Source: Planococcus soli (GTDB lineage: Bacteria; Bacillota; Bacilli; Bacillales_A; Planococcaceae). Taken from it: a DNA stretch of 64,000 nucleotides. The notes below the pieces were generated by a model that was not told the DNA's origin, did no database searches, and saw nothing but the letters and a program-made list of their open reading frames with translations. Of this stretch, positions 51,101 to 60,259 are shown one piece after another (position 1 is the first letter of the stretch; each line of letters begins with the position of its first letter). The position numbers were made by a program, and so were the translations under genes. The stretch lies in the NCBI RefSeq assembly GCF_016881065.1, contig NZ_WXYN01000051.1, positions 310,001 to 374,000 of the forward strand, given 5' to 3'.

Positions 51101-51544
51101 ATGATTTCATTACCAAGCAGAGATTTTCTGGATACACCAATCGAAGACTATATCATTTCTTCCGAGAAAGTTGCGCATGTTCAAATGGGCAACAGTGCTG
51201 AACATGCGTTGCTCGTATTGACAAAGACGGGCTACTCAGCCATTCCGGTTTTGGATTTGAAATACCGCTTTCGCGGCTTGATCAATGCACAACGGATTAC
51301 TGATGCAATTCTCGGAATGGATCATATAGAATACGAGCGGCTTTCTGATATCCGCGTGGAAGATATCATGGAAACAGATCTGCCTTTGATCCACATTAAC
51401 GAACGTTTTCAAAAAGCATTGGACATGGTTATCAACCAAAATTTTCTCTGTGTGATAGATGACGAAGAAATGTTTATGGGAATTTTGACGCGGCGGGTTG
51501 TATTAAAACAGCTGAAAAAACAAATTTATCAATTAAAAAGATAA
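51101..51544 (+). CDS. darB: c-di-AMP receptor, CBS-domain protein DarB
   Basis: 147-aa two-CBS-domain protein, orthologue of YkuL/DarB (CbpB). In B. subtilis, DarB without c-di-AMP binds the (p)ppGpp synthetase Rel and pyruvate carboxylase; c-di-AMP blocks this. Conserved blocks: KVAHVQMGNSAEHALLVLTKTGYSAIPVLD, RFRGLINAQRI, DIMETDLPLIHINERF and LTRRVVLKQL. ATG 51101 has AAAAGGAG ideally spaced. Monocistronic with a strong terminator. It links K+/c-di-AMP status (see ktrB at 41.2 kb) with the stringent response. Confidence 0.92.
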   Translation: MISLPSRDFLDTPIEDYIISSEKVAHVQMGNSAEHALLVLTKTGYSAIPVLDLKYRFRGLINAQRITDAILGMDHIEYERLSDIRVEDIMETDLPLIHINERFQKALDMVINQNFLCVIDDEEMFMGILTRRVVLKQLKKQIYQLKR

Positions 51545-51554
51545 ACAGGCAACA

Positions 51555-51588
51555 TAAAAAAAGGTCTCATCCCAGAGGCCTTTTTTAT
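51555..51588 (+). terminator. Terminator of darB
   Basis: AAAAAAGGTCTC pairs with GAGGCCTTTTTT through one G-T pair around ATCCCA. Confidence 0.88.
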
Positions 51589-51731
51589 GCTTAAAAAAGC
51601 ATATGATTGCTGTTCTACATATTTTTTAGATTTCAGCGCCAAGGTGACAGGAGCATAAGCCGTTCTGGCTATGTCTGCCGTACCTGAAAGGCGTTTTCGC
51701 GTTTATTGTCAGGTGAAAAGAGGTTTGGTTA

Positions 51732-53210
51732 ATGGATAAAACAAAAAGGCCGCTTGTTTTGGCAGCTGTGATGCTGGCAATGTTCGTCAGTGCGGTCGAG
51801 GCGACCATCGTATCGACTGCCATGCCGAGCATAGCGTCTGAACTTGGCGGGTTTTCGAAATATAGCTGGGTATTTTCGGCTTATTTGCTGATGAGCACTG
51901 TGACGGTCTTGCTGTACGGCAAGCTGTCCGATATATTTGGCCGAAAGCGCATATTTGCAGTAGGGATGCTGCTGTTTTTGTTCGGCTCCTTGTTATGCGG
52001 TTTTGCCGGTTCAATGGAAGAATTGATTTTTTACCGGTTTGTTCAGGGAATGGGAGCCGGCGCAGTCATGCCGATTGCGACCACAATCGTCGGAGACATA
52101 TATTCGAGTGAGGAACGCGCGAAAATTCAAGGATATTTATCAAGTGTCTGGGGAATTTCTGCTGTTACCGGACCTGCAATCGGCGGGATCCTCGTTGCAA
52201 CCATTGGCTGGGAATATGTATTTTGGATCAACCTGCCTCTTGGCATTTTGTCCCTGCTTGGTGTGCTTCTTTATTTGAAAGAGCCGGTGAACACAAAAAA
52301 ACCGGTAATCGATTATAAAGGGGCAGCGTTGCTGACAGCGGCCTTGTCAAGCATGCTGTATTTATTGGTGGAAGGCGGCGTGTCGTTTGACTGGCTATCC
52401 AGGCAATCGCTGATTTTGCTGTCAGCCAGCGTACTGTTTTTTGTGTTGTTCATTTGGGCGGAACAGAAGGCGGTCGACCCAATGATGCCTTTTGAGATTT
52501 GGCGGAATAAAACCATCCTCTATGCCAATCTGGTTTCCTTGGCGACCGGCGTCATTTTGATCAGCATCTCCAGCTATTTGCCCACTTATGTGACCGGTGT
52601 AATGGAGCAGCCAGCAGCCATTGCGGGCTTTACCTTGACGGCCATGTCTATCGGTTGGCCATTGGCTTCCTTTTTCTCCGGACGGCTGCTGCTAAAAATT
52701 GGCTATTTCAGAACGTCATTAGCGGGCGGTGCTTTTCTCGTCATCGGAACCTTGCTGTTTGTCTTGATGCAGCCTGGATTTGGTCCTTTGTGGGCAGCGA
52801 TGTCAAGCTTTTTTGTGGGTCTTGGAATGGGCTTGACCAGCACTGCCTTTATTGTTTCGATTCAGGCAGCGGTTTCCTATGAACAGCGCGGTTCGGCTAC
52901 CGCTTCGAATATGTTTATGCGAAACTTGGGCAGCACGATTGGCGTTGCTTTGCTTGGCAGCATCTTGAACAGCTCCTTGCTGCGCTCCTTTGCTGACAAT
53001 GGTGAAAATTATTCTTTAAGCTCAATCAATGATTTGCTGAGTGCCGACAGCCGTGCAGGCATATCAGCCGAGGCATTGGAGTTTCTTCAGCTGGCGTTGG
53101 CCGGTGCGCTTCATAATGTCTACCTGGTCACAGCATCTTTCGCACTCGTCAGTTTTATCCTGATCTTCGGGCTGCGCGGCCCTAAAGGAGTGAAAAGCGA
53201 TGTCAAATGA
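51732..53210 (+). CDS. MFS drug exporter, DHA2 (14-TM) family
   Basis: Major-facilitator exporter of 492 aa with about 14 membrane helices (DHA2, EmrB/QacA-like). Motif A after TM2 is GKLSDIFGRKRIF, and motif C is in VWGISAVTGPAIGGILV with the G-P-x-x-G-G pattern. The start MDKTKRPLVLAAVMLAMFVSAVEATIV has the D1-like helix. It overlaps the LysR gene by 11 bp, so the two are likely co-transcribed. The substrate is probably cationic or lipophilic compounds (inference). Confidence 0.9.
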   Translation: MDKTKRPLVLAAVMLAMFVSAVEATIVSTAMPSIASELGGFSKYSWVFSAYLLMSTVTVLLYGKLSDIFGRKRIFAVGMLLFLFGSLLCGFAGSMEELIFYRFVQGMGAGAVMPIATTIVGDIYSSEERAKIQGYLSSVWGISAVTGPAIGGILVATIGWEYVFWINLPLGILSLLGVLLYLKEPVNTKKPVIDYKGAALLTAALSSMLYLLVEGGVSFDWLSRQSLILLSASVLFFVLFIWAEQKAVDPMMPFEIWRNKTILYANLVSLATGVILISISSYLPTYVTGVMEQPAAIAGFTLTAMSIGWPLASFFSGRLLLKIGYFRTSLAGGAFLVIGTLLFVLMQPGFGPLWAAMSSFFVGLGMGLTSTAFIVSIQAAVSYEQRGSATASNMFMRNLGSTIGVALLGSILNSSLLRSFADNGENYSLSSINDLLSADSRAGISAEALEFLQLALAGALHNVYLVTASFALVSFILIFGLRGPKGVKSDVK

Positions 53211-54075
53211 AGAATTGATCATTAAAGTGCTGGCCGAAGAAGGCAATATGAGAAAAGCGGCAGAGCGGCTATTTTTGTCGCAGCCCGCTTTATCGCAGCG
53301 GCTGCAGTCTATCGAAAAGGATTGGGGCCAGCAATTGTTCATTCGTTCGCAAAAAGGGCTTTCGCCAACACCGGCCGGAGAGTTGGTTATCCAATATGCC
53401 AATGAAACCATTCTGCGGAAAGAAGAGGTTTTTGAAGTGCTGCATACGTTGACTTCAAAAGTGCATGGCACACTGAAAATTGCATGCGCGACGATCATCG
53501 GCCAAAACTGGCTGCCGAAAGTACTAAAGGATTTTGTGACACTTTATCCGGAAGCAAAAATTCAGCTGATCACTGGATGGAGCTCTGAAATTGTCCGTTC
53601 GCTTTATGACGGTGAAGCGCATATCGGAATCGTGCGCGGCCATACGGATTGGAAAGGGCCGAAGCTGCATTTATTCAAAGATACCTTGTATTTGGTCGAC
53701 AAGGAAATCCGTTCGCTCGAGGAACTTCTTCAAACTGAACGCCCGTTTATCCAGTTTAAAAGCGACTCGAACTATTACGAGGAAATCCAGCAATGGTGGC
53801 AAAAACATTTTGCTTCCAATCCGAAAAGGCAAATAACGGTAGACCAGATTGAAACCTGCAAGCAGATGGCAGTCAACGGCATCGGCTATGCCATACTGCC
53901 TTCGATTACACTCACCGGTACAGAAGAAGTGCATATGATGCCACTGACAAACAATAAGGAGGAGTTGGAATTGACGCGGGATACGTGGCTCATCGGCTAC
54001 GAATCCGCTTTCCAGCTGCGCCAGGTTGAGGCATTTGTCGATATAGTCGAAAAACATGCCGCTTTATTAAGGTGA
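53200..54075 (+). CDS. ccpC: LysR-family regulator (CcpC-like)
   Basis: LysR-type regulator of 291 aa. The HTH at the N-terminus reads [35 protein letters not shown]; the effector domain follows ([28 protein letters not shown]). The sequence and its location before dapH match CcpC (YkuM) of B. subtilis, the citrate-responsive catabolite regulator of citB and citZ. The dapH neighbour favours CcpC. The ATG has AAAGGAG within the MFS end. An alternative is that it regulates the MFS exporter upstream. Confidence in LysR is very high, in CcpC moderate. Confidence 0.8.
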   Translation: MSNEELIIKVLAEEGNMRKAAERLFLSQPALSQRLQSIEKDWGQQLFIRSQKGLSPTPAGELVIQYANETILRKEEVFEVLHTLTSKVHGTLKIACATIIGQNWLPKVLKDFVTLYPEAKIQLITGWSSEIVRSLYDGEAHIGIVRGHTDWKGPKLHLFKDTLYLVDKEIRSLEELLQTERPFIQFKSDSNYYEEIQQWWQKHFASNPKRQITVDQIETCKQMAVNGIGYAILPSITLTGTEEVHMMPLTNNKEELELTRDTWLIGYESAFQLRQVEAFVDIVEKHAALLR

Positions 54076-54143
54076 AGCGGATGAATTTTTATGCTAAATC
54101 AGATATAATAACAACATCACTTAATGGAAAGAGGTTTTTATTG

Positions 54144-54857
54144 ATGAAACAGATGGATGCAAACGAAATAATCTCGTACATACAGAACGCAAAAAAGGCG
54201 ACACCCGTAAAAGCGTACATAAAAGGCCAAGGAGTTGCTGATTTGGATTACGGCACAGACTCCAAAGTATTCGGAGAAGGCAGTTCAGTCACTGTGTTCG
54301 GCGAATGGACAGATATTCAGAAGGCGCTGGAAGCGAATGCGGCAGTTATCGAAGATTCGGTTGTGGAAAATGACCGCAGAAATTCAGCGATTCCATTGCT
54401 TGACATGAAAAACATCAACAGCCGTATCGAACCCGGTGCGTTTATCCGCGAAAACGTGGAAATTGGCAATAATTGCATCATCATGATGGGCGCTGTCATC
54501 AATATCGGTTCTGTCATCGGTGATGGAACAATGATCGACATGGGCGTCATCATGGGCGGCCGCGCAACAGTCGGCAAAAACTGCCATATTGGAGCGGGCG
54601 CGGTTTTGGCTGGCGTTATCGAGCCAGCTTCTGCAACTCCAGTCATCATTGAAGACGATGTTTTGATCGGTGCGAATGCTGTGGTTCTTGAAGGCGTTCG
54701 CGTCGGTAAAGGTGCAGTAGTCGCAGCAGGAGCAATCGTTATCGAAGATGTTCCTGAAAACTCAGTTGTAGGCGGCACACCAGCACGCGTATTGAAATTG
54801 ATGGATGCAAAAACACGTGCAAAAACAGAAATCAAACAAGAACTTAGACAGCTTTAA
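54144..54857 (+). CDS. dapH: Tetrahydrodipicolinate N-acetyltransferase DapH
   Basis: Acetyl-CoA-dependent enzyme (YkuQ) that acetylates 2,3,4,5-tetrahydrodipicolinate in the acetyl branch of lysine/diaminopimelate synthesis. 237 aa, with an N-terminal alpha/beta part ([23 protein letters not shown]) and a left-handed beta-helix of hexapeptide repeats ([58 protein letters not shown]). ATG 54144 follows GAAAGAGG. It stands 3 bp before dapL. The enzyme acts with DapL to feed lysine, which fits an L-lysine cell wall. Confidence 0.95.
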   Translation: MKQMDANEIISYIQNAKKATPVKAYIKGQGVADLDYGTDSKVFGEGSSVTVFGEWTDIQKALEANAAVIEDSVVENDRRNSAIPLLDMKNINSRIEPGAFIRENVEIGNNCIIMMGAVINIGSVIGDGTMIDMGVIMGGRATVGKNCHIGAGAVLAGVIEPASATPVIIEDDVLIGANAVVLEGVRVGKGAVVAAGAIVIEDVPENSVVGGTPARVLKLMDAKTRAKTEIKQELRQL

Positions 54858-54860
54858 TCA

Positions 54861-55985
54861 GTGAATCCAATGGATTTAGTGAAAATCAGAAGAGATCTGC
54901 ACCAAATTCCGGAAATTGGTTTTCAGGAACTTAAAACACAAGCTTATCTATTGAAAACGATCTCCCAGTTGCCGCAAGAACGGCTGGAAGTGGTGGAATG
55001 GCGGACCGGCATCGCGGTTAAAGTGCCTGGCACCAATCCAAGAAAGCGGATTGGCTGGCGAACGGACATTGATGCCTTGCCGATTACTGAAGAAACAGGC
55101 TTGCCATTTCAATCTGTTCATCCAGGATTTATGCACGCATGCGGACATGATATTCACATGGCGATTGCACTTGGACTGCTGCAAAAACTCATTGATCGTC
55201 CAATAGAAGACGATGTGGTGATTTTGTTCCAGCCTGCAGAAGAAGGGCCTGGAGGAGCATTGCCATTCCGTGAATGGCTGAAAAATGATAAACCGGACTT
55301 TCTGCCGGACGTGATTTGTGCGCTGCACATTGCGCCGGAACTTCCGGTCGGTACAGTTGGCACACGGCCGGGGTTGTTGTTCGCCAATACGTCGGAGCTG
55401 TTTATTGATCTTCACGGCAAAGGCGGCCACGCGGCTTTTCCGCATCTAACGGAAGACATGGCAATTGCAGCTGCTTCTTTGTTGATGCAACTGCAGACCA
55501 TCGTAAGCCGCAATGTCAATCCGATGGACTCCGCGGTATTGACAATCGGTAAGATGAGTGCCGGAACGGTTCAGAACGTTATCGCTGAGCACGCGCGGTT
55601 GGAAGGAACAATCCGTACCTTGAACAGTGAATCCATGATTCACATGAAGCAGCGGATTGAAGGTTTCTGCCGGGCGGTCGAGAGTGCTTACAATTGCCGG
55701 GTAAGCATCGATTACGGTTCAGGTTATTTGCAAGTGACTAATGATGAGGCGCTGGCGGAAAAGTTCCTCCAGTATGCTGGCAAAGCGGAAGGCATAACAG
55801 CAATTCGCAGTGAGGCAGCCATGACAGGCGAAGATTTCGGCTACTTTACCGAGCAAATCCCTGGGCTGATGTTCTGGGCAGGTGTTTCCTCACCCCACGG
55901 CTTGCACCACGCAAAGCTGGAGCCGGATGAAGAAGTTCTCAGCTTTATGCCGGAATTGATCCACAGTTTCTTTTTAAAACTATAA
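54861..55985 (+). CDS. dapL: N-acetyldiaminopimelate deacetylase DapL
   Basis: M20-family metallohydrolase (YkuR) that removes acetyl from N-acetyl-LL-diaminopimelate. 374 aa; ligands: [15 protein letters not shown] (general base and ligand), HIAPELPVG and a late His in [15 protein letters not shown]. Starts GTG 54861, or ATG 54870; neither has a strong site, so coupling with dapH (3-bp gap) is likely. Followed by a strong terminator. Sequence and gene order match dapH-dapL of B. subtilis. Confidence 0.93.
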   Translation: MNPMDLVKIRRDLHQIPEIGFQELKTQAYLLKTISQLPQERLEVVEWRTGIAVKVPGTNPRKRIGWRTDIDALPITEETGLPFQSVHPGFMHACGHDIHMAIALGLLQKLIDRPIEDDVVILFQPAEEGPGGALPFREWLKNDKPDFLPDVICALHIAPELPVGTVGTRPGLLFANTSELFIDLHGKGGHAAFPHLTEDMAIAAASLLMQLQTIVSRNVNPMDSAVLTIGKMSAGTVQNVIAEHARLEGTIRTLNSESMIHMKQRIEGFCRAVESAYNCRVSIDYGSGYLQVTNDEALAEKFLQYAGKAEGITAIRSEAAMTGEDFGYFTEQIPGLMFWAGVSSPHGLHHAKLEPDEEVLSFMPELIHSFFLKL

Positions 55986-56017
55986 GAACAGGCAGCATCG
56001 GCTGCCTGTTCTTTTTT
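55984..56017 (+). terminator. Terminator of dapH-dapL
   Basis: AAGAACAGGCAGC pairs with GCTGCCTGTTCTT around ATCG and ends in T6. Confidence 0.9.
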
Positions 56018-56118
56018 CTGGAAAAAAAGTGGTTTAGCTGTTCCTTTTCTTATAAGAACATGGAACTATTTTTTATTGCCAGCGTACTAATAAAGAGACG
56101 AGTAAAAGGGGGATCATC

Positions 56119-58476
56119 ATGCATAAACGCTTGCTGGCATTTTTTGCTTTTGCATTGTTTATTAGTTTATTTATCGTGCCGCAGGTATCGTTGGCGGCAC
56201 CACAAATTACAGTGGATTCTAGTGCCGGGTTTCAAAATAAGATCAAGTATGAAAAGGGTTTGCCTCTTCAATTTACAGTTACCAATGAAGGCTCTGCGTT
56301 CTCAGGGGACTTGGTAATCAGTTACTCGGAAACCTATAATCTTGGAGCCGGTATGGCTATGCCGATTGAACTCGCTGAAGGCGAAAGCAAGACGCTGCAC
56401 ATCGCGTCCTCGGGTTTATCAGATATGAATTATACAGGTGGACCTAATGACCAAAGCATTTTTCTGTTTGAAGGCGGCTGGGAAGAAGGAGAATCAATTG
56501 CTTTCAAAGGCAAAAAAACGATACAGCCCAGTTACTATTCGCCAGGGACAATGTTTGTTGCCACTTTGACCGATAACCAGGACCGCTTGCAGCCATTAAA
56601 TCAGCTTGCTGTACCATCCGGTGAAGGGGTGGAAGTGATCCACCTGAATCAACTGCCAAACTTTTCTTTGCCGATGGAAGCGCAGGCTTGGAGTATGATT
56701 GACTACTTGGTCATTGACGAGTTTTCTTATAGCGATTTGCCAGAGCCGACTCAACAAGCCATTTTGCAATGGGTTCAGCAAGGTGGCCATGTCGTTACGG
56801 GTTCGACCAGCAATTTGGAAGCAGAGCTTGGCAACTTAAGCGAATACCTGCCATTAACGCTGGGGGATGAAATCAATGTTTCGGTTTCAGGGCTTGAAAA
56901 TCCAGTGCCGGCTTTCCAAGCAACAGCTAAAGAAGGGACGGCAGTCAAGCTGCAAAACGACGGCCAAATATTAGCAGCCACACAGTCTGTAGGTTCTGGG
57001 AATGTGACACAGATGAGTTTCTCTCTGGGAGATGAACCTGTGTCGGCACAAAAAGGCTATAGCCAAATGATGTCAAATTACTTCCCGGCCCCAGCAACCA
57101 ATTATAATTCGATGGGTGGCCAGTCAATTCTTGATTATATGACGTATGAAGTTGGAGATGTTAACGAATTGTTTGACAGCTTTGCTGTTTCAAAACCGTT
57201 TATCATTGCCATTATTCTCCTGTATATTCTGTTGATTGTTCCGGTTCTTTATATTGTGTTAAAGAAAAAGGACAAGCGGGAATTTGCCTGGTTCATCATT
57301 CCGGCAGTTGCTTTGTTGACTTCGCTGGGACTTTTCGCGTATGGAGCCCAAGACCGAATCGGCAACCCGCAAATACAGCAAACTGGTTTTTTTGAAGTGG
57401 ATGCCGATAACGGATTGAATGGCTATTATGTCAATTCATTGCTATCAAATCGAGGAGGGGATTATCAATTCACAGCTCCTTCCACCACAACGATGACCTA
57501 CCGAATGGCCAGTGAATTTTCCGAGACCCAGCCGTATCTATCGGCCATGATGGAAAAAGGCGCAACCAGCAATCAAATGACAGTTCGGGATATGCGGTAT
57601 TGGTCTGTCGAATCGATCATGGGACAGTCCTATATCGAAAACAGTGGAAACTTCGGTATTGAGTTGGAAGTAGCGGATAATAAAGTGATTGGCACGATTC
57701 TTAATAATTTCCCATTCGGAGTGGAAAACGTATCAATTTGGACGGGTACCCGCTTACTGGATATGGGCGACTTGAATCCGGGGGAAGAGCTGGCAGTTGA
57801 TGAAACCATTCAGTCGGATATTCTTTCACCTGCGGCAGCTATCGGGCAATCCTATAGTTACCAGCCGATCGCTGATTTGGAAGAGTTGGAAACAGCACGA
57901 CGCCAAGCGCTGCTTTCCACCTCTTTCGAACAAATGTCGCAAAATGGTAAAAGCCCATATGTCATTGCTTATACGCAGGATGCCATCGTGCCGATCAGTC
58001 TGGAAAATCAGCGAGCCTCAGTAGACTCTATTCATTTGCTTGCACAAAGCTTTAAACCGGAATTGTCTTTGAGTGGAGATATCAGCTTGAATGCGGATGC
58101 CTTTGGCATGGAACTTGCTGGAGCCAGTACGAATGCCTTTTTCGATAATGTTTCAAACGATCCTTATTTGTTTTATTTGGAAGCTGGAGACTATGACCTG
58201 ATATATACTTTACCGGAAGACATTGAATTGGAAAAGACTCAATGGAATGAATTATCAATCGCCATTTCAAATCAGGGGCTGACAGTCAGTATGCTAAATC
58301 ATGAAAATGGAGACTACGAAGACATCGACCAATTCAATCAAACGTTCACCGACAATGCAACAAACTATATAGGAGAGGATGGGGACATCCAGCTAAAGCT
58401 GAAAATGGCTGACGGATCAACAACTGCTGAAGTGGTTGTGCCAAAAGTTAAATTGAAAGGAGTGATTGCCCCGTGA
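56119..58476 (+). CDS. Large two-span surface protein of ABC/MoxR operon
   Basis: 785-aa protein with a signal peptide (about 1-27, ending SLAA), a first extracytoplasmic domain (about 28-355), two close membrane helices (about 359-380 and 388-408, with a KKKDKRE cytoplasmic turn), and a second outer domain (410-785). In the first domain, DYLVIDEFSYSDLPEPTQQAILQWVQQGGHVVTG looks like a class I glutamine-amidotransferase-like fold without clear catalytic Cys, as seen in envelope proteins next to ABC or MoxR/VWA operons. GGGGGATCATC precedes the ATG. It overlaps the ABC ATPase by 4 bp (GTGA). I do not recognise a named family; a substrate-binding or scaffold part of the ABC machine is the best guess. 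Confidence 0.82.
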   Translation: MHKRLLAFFAFALFISLFIVPQVSLAAPQITVDSSAGFQNKIKYEKGLPLQFTVTNEGSAFSGDLVISYSETYNLGAGMAMPIELAEGESKTLHIASSGLSDMNYTGGPNDQSIFLFEGGWEEGESIAFKGKKTIQPSYYSPGTMFVATLTDNQDRLQPLNQLAVPSGEGVEVIHLNQLPNFSLPMEAQAWSMIDYLVIDEFSYSDLPEPTQQAILQWVQQGGHVVTGSTSNLEAELGNLSEYLPLTLGDEINVSVSGLENPVPAFQATAKEGTAVKLQNDGQILAATQSVGSGNVTQMSFSLGDEPVSAQKGYSQMMSNYFPAPATNYNSMGGQSILDYMTYEVGDVNELFDSFAVSKPFIIAIILLYILLIVPVLYIVLKKKDKREFAWFIIPAVALLTSLGLFAYGAQDRIGNPQIQQTGFFEVDADNGLNGYYVNSLLSNRGGDYQFTAPSTTTMTYRMASEFSETQPYLSAMMEKGATSNQMTVRDMRYWSVESIMGQSYIENSGNFGIELEVADNKVIGTILNNFPFGVENVSIWTGTRLLDMGDLNPGEELAVDETIQSDILSPAAAIGQSYSYQPIADLEELETARRQALLSTSFEQMSQNGKSPYVIAYTQDAIVPISLENQRASVDSIHLLAQSFKPELSLSGDISLNADAFGMELAGASTNAFFDNVSNDPYLFYLEAGDYDLIYTLPEDIELEKTQWNELSIAISNQGLTVSMLNHENGDYEDIDQFNQTFTDNATNYIGEDGDIQLKLKMADGSTTAEVVVPKVKLKGVIAP

Positions 58477-59408
58477 TTGAAACAATTGGATTGACCAAAA
58501 AATACGGTTCGTTTTATGCGCTTCAAGATTTGAATCTGGTTGTGGATGACAGCACCGTCTTTGGCTTTGTCGGTGCAAACGGCGCGGGGAAATCAACGAC
58601 CTTTTCGATACTGGCAACCCTTCTTCAGCCGACTGCCGGCGATGCATTTATCAATGGCATAAGTGTCACCAAAAATCCACAGGAAGTGCGCAGGCAAATT
58701 GGCTATGTACCGGATTTCTTCGGTGTCTACGATCAGCTGAAAACAGATGAGTACTTGGATTTTTACGGAGCGAGCTATGGCATCAAACCGAAAGAGCGTG
58801 CGGTGCTGATTCCAAAACTGCTGGAACTGGTCAATTTAGAGAACAAACGCTATGACTATGTGGATTTATTGTCACGCGGGATGAAACAACGGCTATGTTT
58901 AGCGCGCGCATTGATTCATGACCCCAAAATTCTGATTTTGGATGAACCGGCTTCTGGACTTGACCCGCGTGCACGCGTTGAAATGCGGGATATTTTGAGA
59001 GAGCTAAAAGCAATGGGCAAAACCATTTTGATTTCATCGCATATTTTGCCGGAACTTGCCGAAATGTGCGACAGCATCGGAGTCATCGATAATGGAAAGT
59101 TGATTGCACAGGGCTCTGTACACGCGATACAAGCTCAACTGCAAAGCGAAAAAGTGCTTCGTGTCAAAGTAATGGGCGATACTCATTCGGTCGTGCCATT
59201 TTTCGAAATGGATCCTTTTGTTTCTCAAATCGAAGAACAGCAGGATAAAAATACTATTCAGTTTTTCTATCGGGGAACCGAACAAGATCAATTGCGTTTG
59301 CTGCAGCAGGCAATAGCACAGAACTTGCCGATCCTGTCTTTTTCAGAAGAAGAAACAGATTTGGAAGATGTCTTTATGGCAATTACAAAAGGAGTGGAAA
59401 TCGGATGA
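58473..59408 (+). CDS. ABC transporter ATP-binding protein
   Basis: ATPase of an ABC-2 type exporter (311 aa). Walker A GANGAGKST, signature LSRGMKQRL, Walker B ILILDEPASGLDP and the switch His in ISSHILPE. About 75 C-terminal residues form an extra domain (LEDVFMAIT at the end is typical of these ABC-2 ATPases). The GTG start overlaps the surface protein stop and its end overlaps the permease start (ATGA), so the three are translated together. Confidence 0.93.
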   Translation: MIETIGLTKKYGSFYALQDLNLVVDDSTVFGFVGANGAGKSTTFSILATLLQPTAGDAFINGISVTKNPQEVRRQIGYVPDFFGVYDQLKTDEYLDFYGASYGIKPKERAVLIPKLLELVNLENKRYDYVDLLSRGMKQRLCLARALIHDPKILILDEPASGLDPRARVEMRDILRELKAMGKTILISSHILPELAEMCDSIGVIDNGKLIAQGSVHAIQAQLQSEKVLRVKVMGDTHSVVPFFEMDPFVSQIEEQQDKNTIQFFYRGTEQDQLRLLQQAIAQNLPILSFSEEETDLEDVFMAITKGVEIG

Positions 59409-60247
59409 AAACCCTCCTTACCAATCCTGTGCTGATCAAAGAACTTAAATTGCGTTTCCGCAACCTGAAAAGCTTTACGGGCATCCTGTTTTACTTGATC
59501 GCCATGAGCATTTTCGTTTTTGGTTTTATCTTTCTGGCTACATCCCTGACGGGGAATGGGTTTTTCAGGCCAGATGAAAGTTTTATGCTGTTTAGCATCA
59601 TGACCTATATTCAATTGGGCTTGATTTTGTTCATCACGCCTGCATTAACGGCAGGAACCATCAGTTCTGAGCGGGAAAAACAAACCTTGAATATTTTGCT
59701 GACCACCTCACAAACTTCTTTCCAAATTATTTTCGGGAAAATGACGTCATCCATCGCTTTTCTATTGCTGATGATTGTTTCCGGATTGCCGATTTACAGT
59801 TTGGTATTTTTGTACGGTGGGGTTTCACCCAGCCAGTTATTTTACATCTTCCTGTTTTATTTGCTGACCTTGCTGGCCATTGCCAGCATCGGTGTGATGT
59901 TTTCGACATTGATCCGAAAGACCATCGTTGCCATCATTGCAACCTATGGCGCCATGATTTTCATCGCAGGTGTCACAGCGTTTTTCTTGTTGATCTCGGT
60001 GCAAGTTTCACAGATGGGTTCGGGGGCGCCGAGCATGTCACCCTTGGCTCATTTCTGGGCTTCCATTAACCCGCCGGCAGTGTTGTTAACTTTGCTGCAA
60101 CCACCTATGGAAGATCAGTTGCAAGCTGTAACTATGATATCGATTCCGCTGTGGATCGGGTACGTGATTTTTTACAGCTTGCTAACCGTTGCCAGTATTT
60201 TTCTGGCAGTCAAAAAGCTTCGAGTCAATATGAATAAATACAAATAA
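59405..60247 (+). CDS. ABC-2 type permease
   Basis: Membrane subunit of the same ABC exporter, 280 aa with six predicted helices. The pattern LLTNPVLIKELKLRFRNLKSFTG at the N-terminus and ISSEREKQTLNILLTTSQTSFQIIFGKM in the cytoplasmic loop are hallmarks of ABC-2 permeases of the GldF/NosY type. It is followed 12 bp later by the GQ-rich protein. The exported substrate is unknown. Confidence 0.9.
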   Translation: MKTLLTNPVLIKELKLRFRNLKSFTGILFYLIAMSIFVFGFIFLATSLTGNGFFRPDESFMLFSIMTYIQLGLILFITPALTAGTISSEREKQTLNILLTTSQTSFQIIFGKMTSSIAFLLLMIVSGLPIYSLVFLYGGVSPSQLFYIFLFYLLTLLAIASIGVMFSTLIRKTIVAIIATYGAMIFIAGVTAFFLLISVQVSQMGSGAPSMSPLAHFWASINPPAVLLTLLQPPMEDQLQAVTMISIPLWIGYVIFYSLLTVASIFLAVKKLRVNMNKYK

Positions 60248-60259
60248 GGAGGGAATTTC

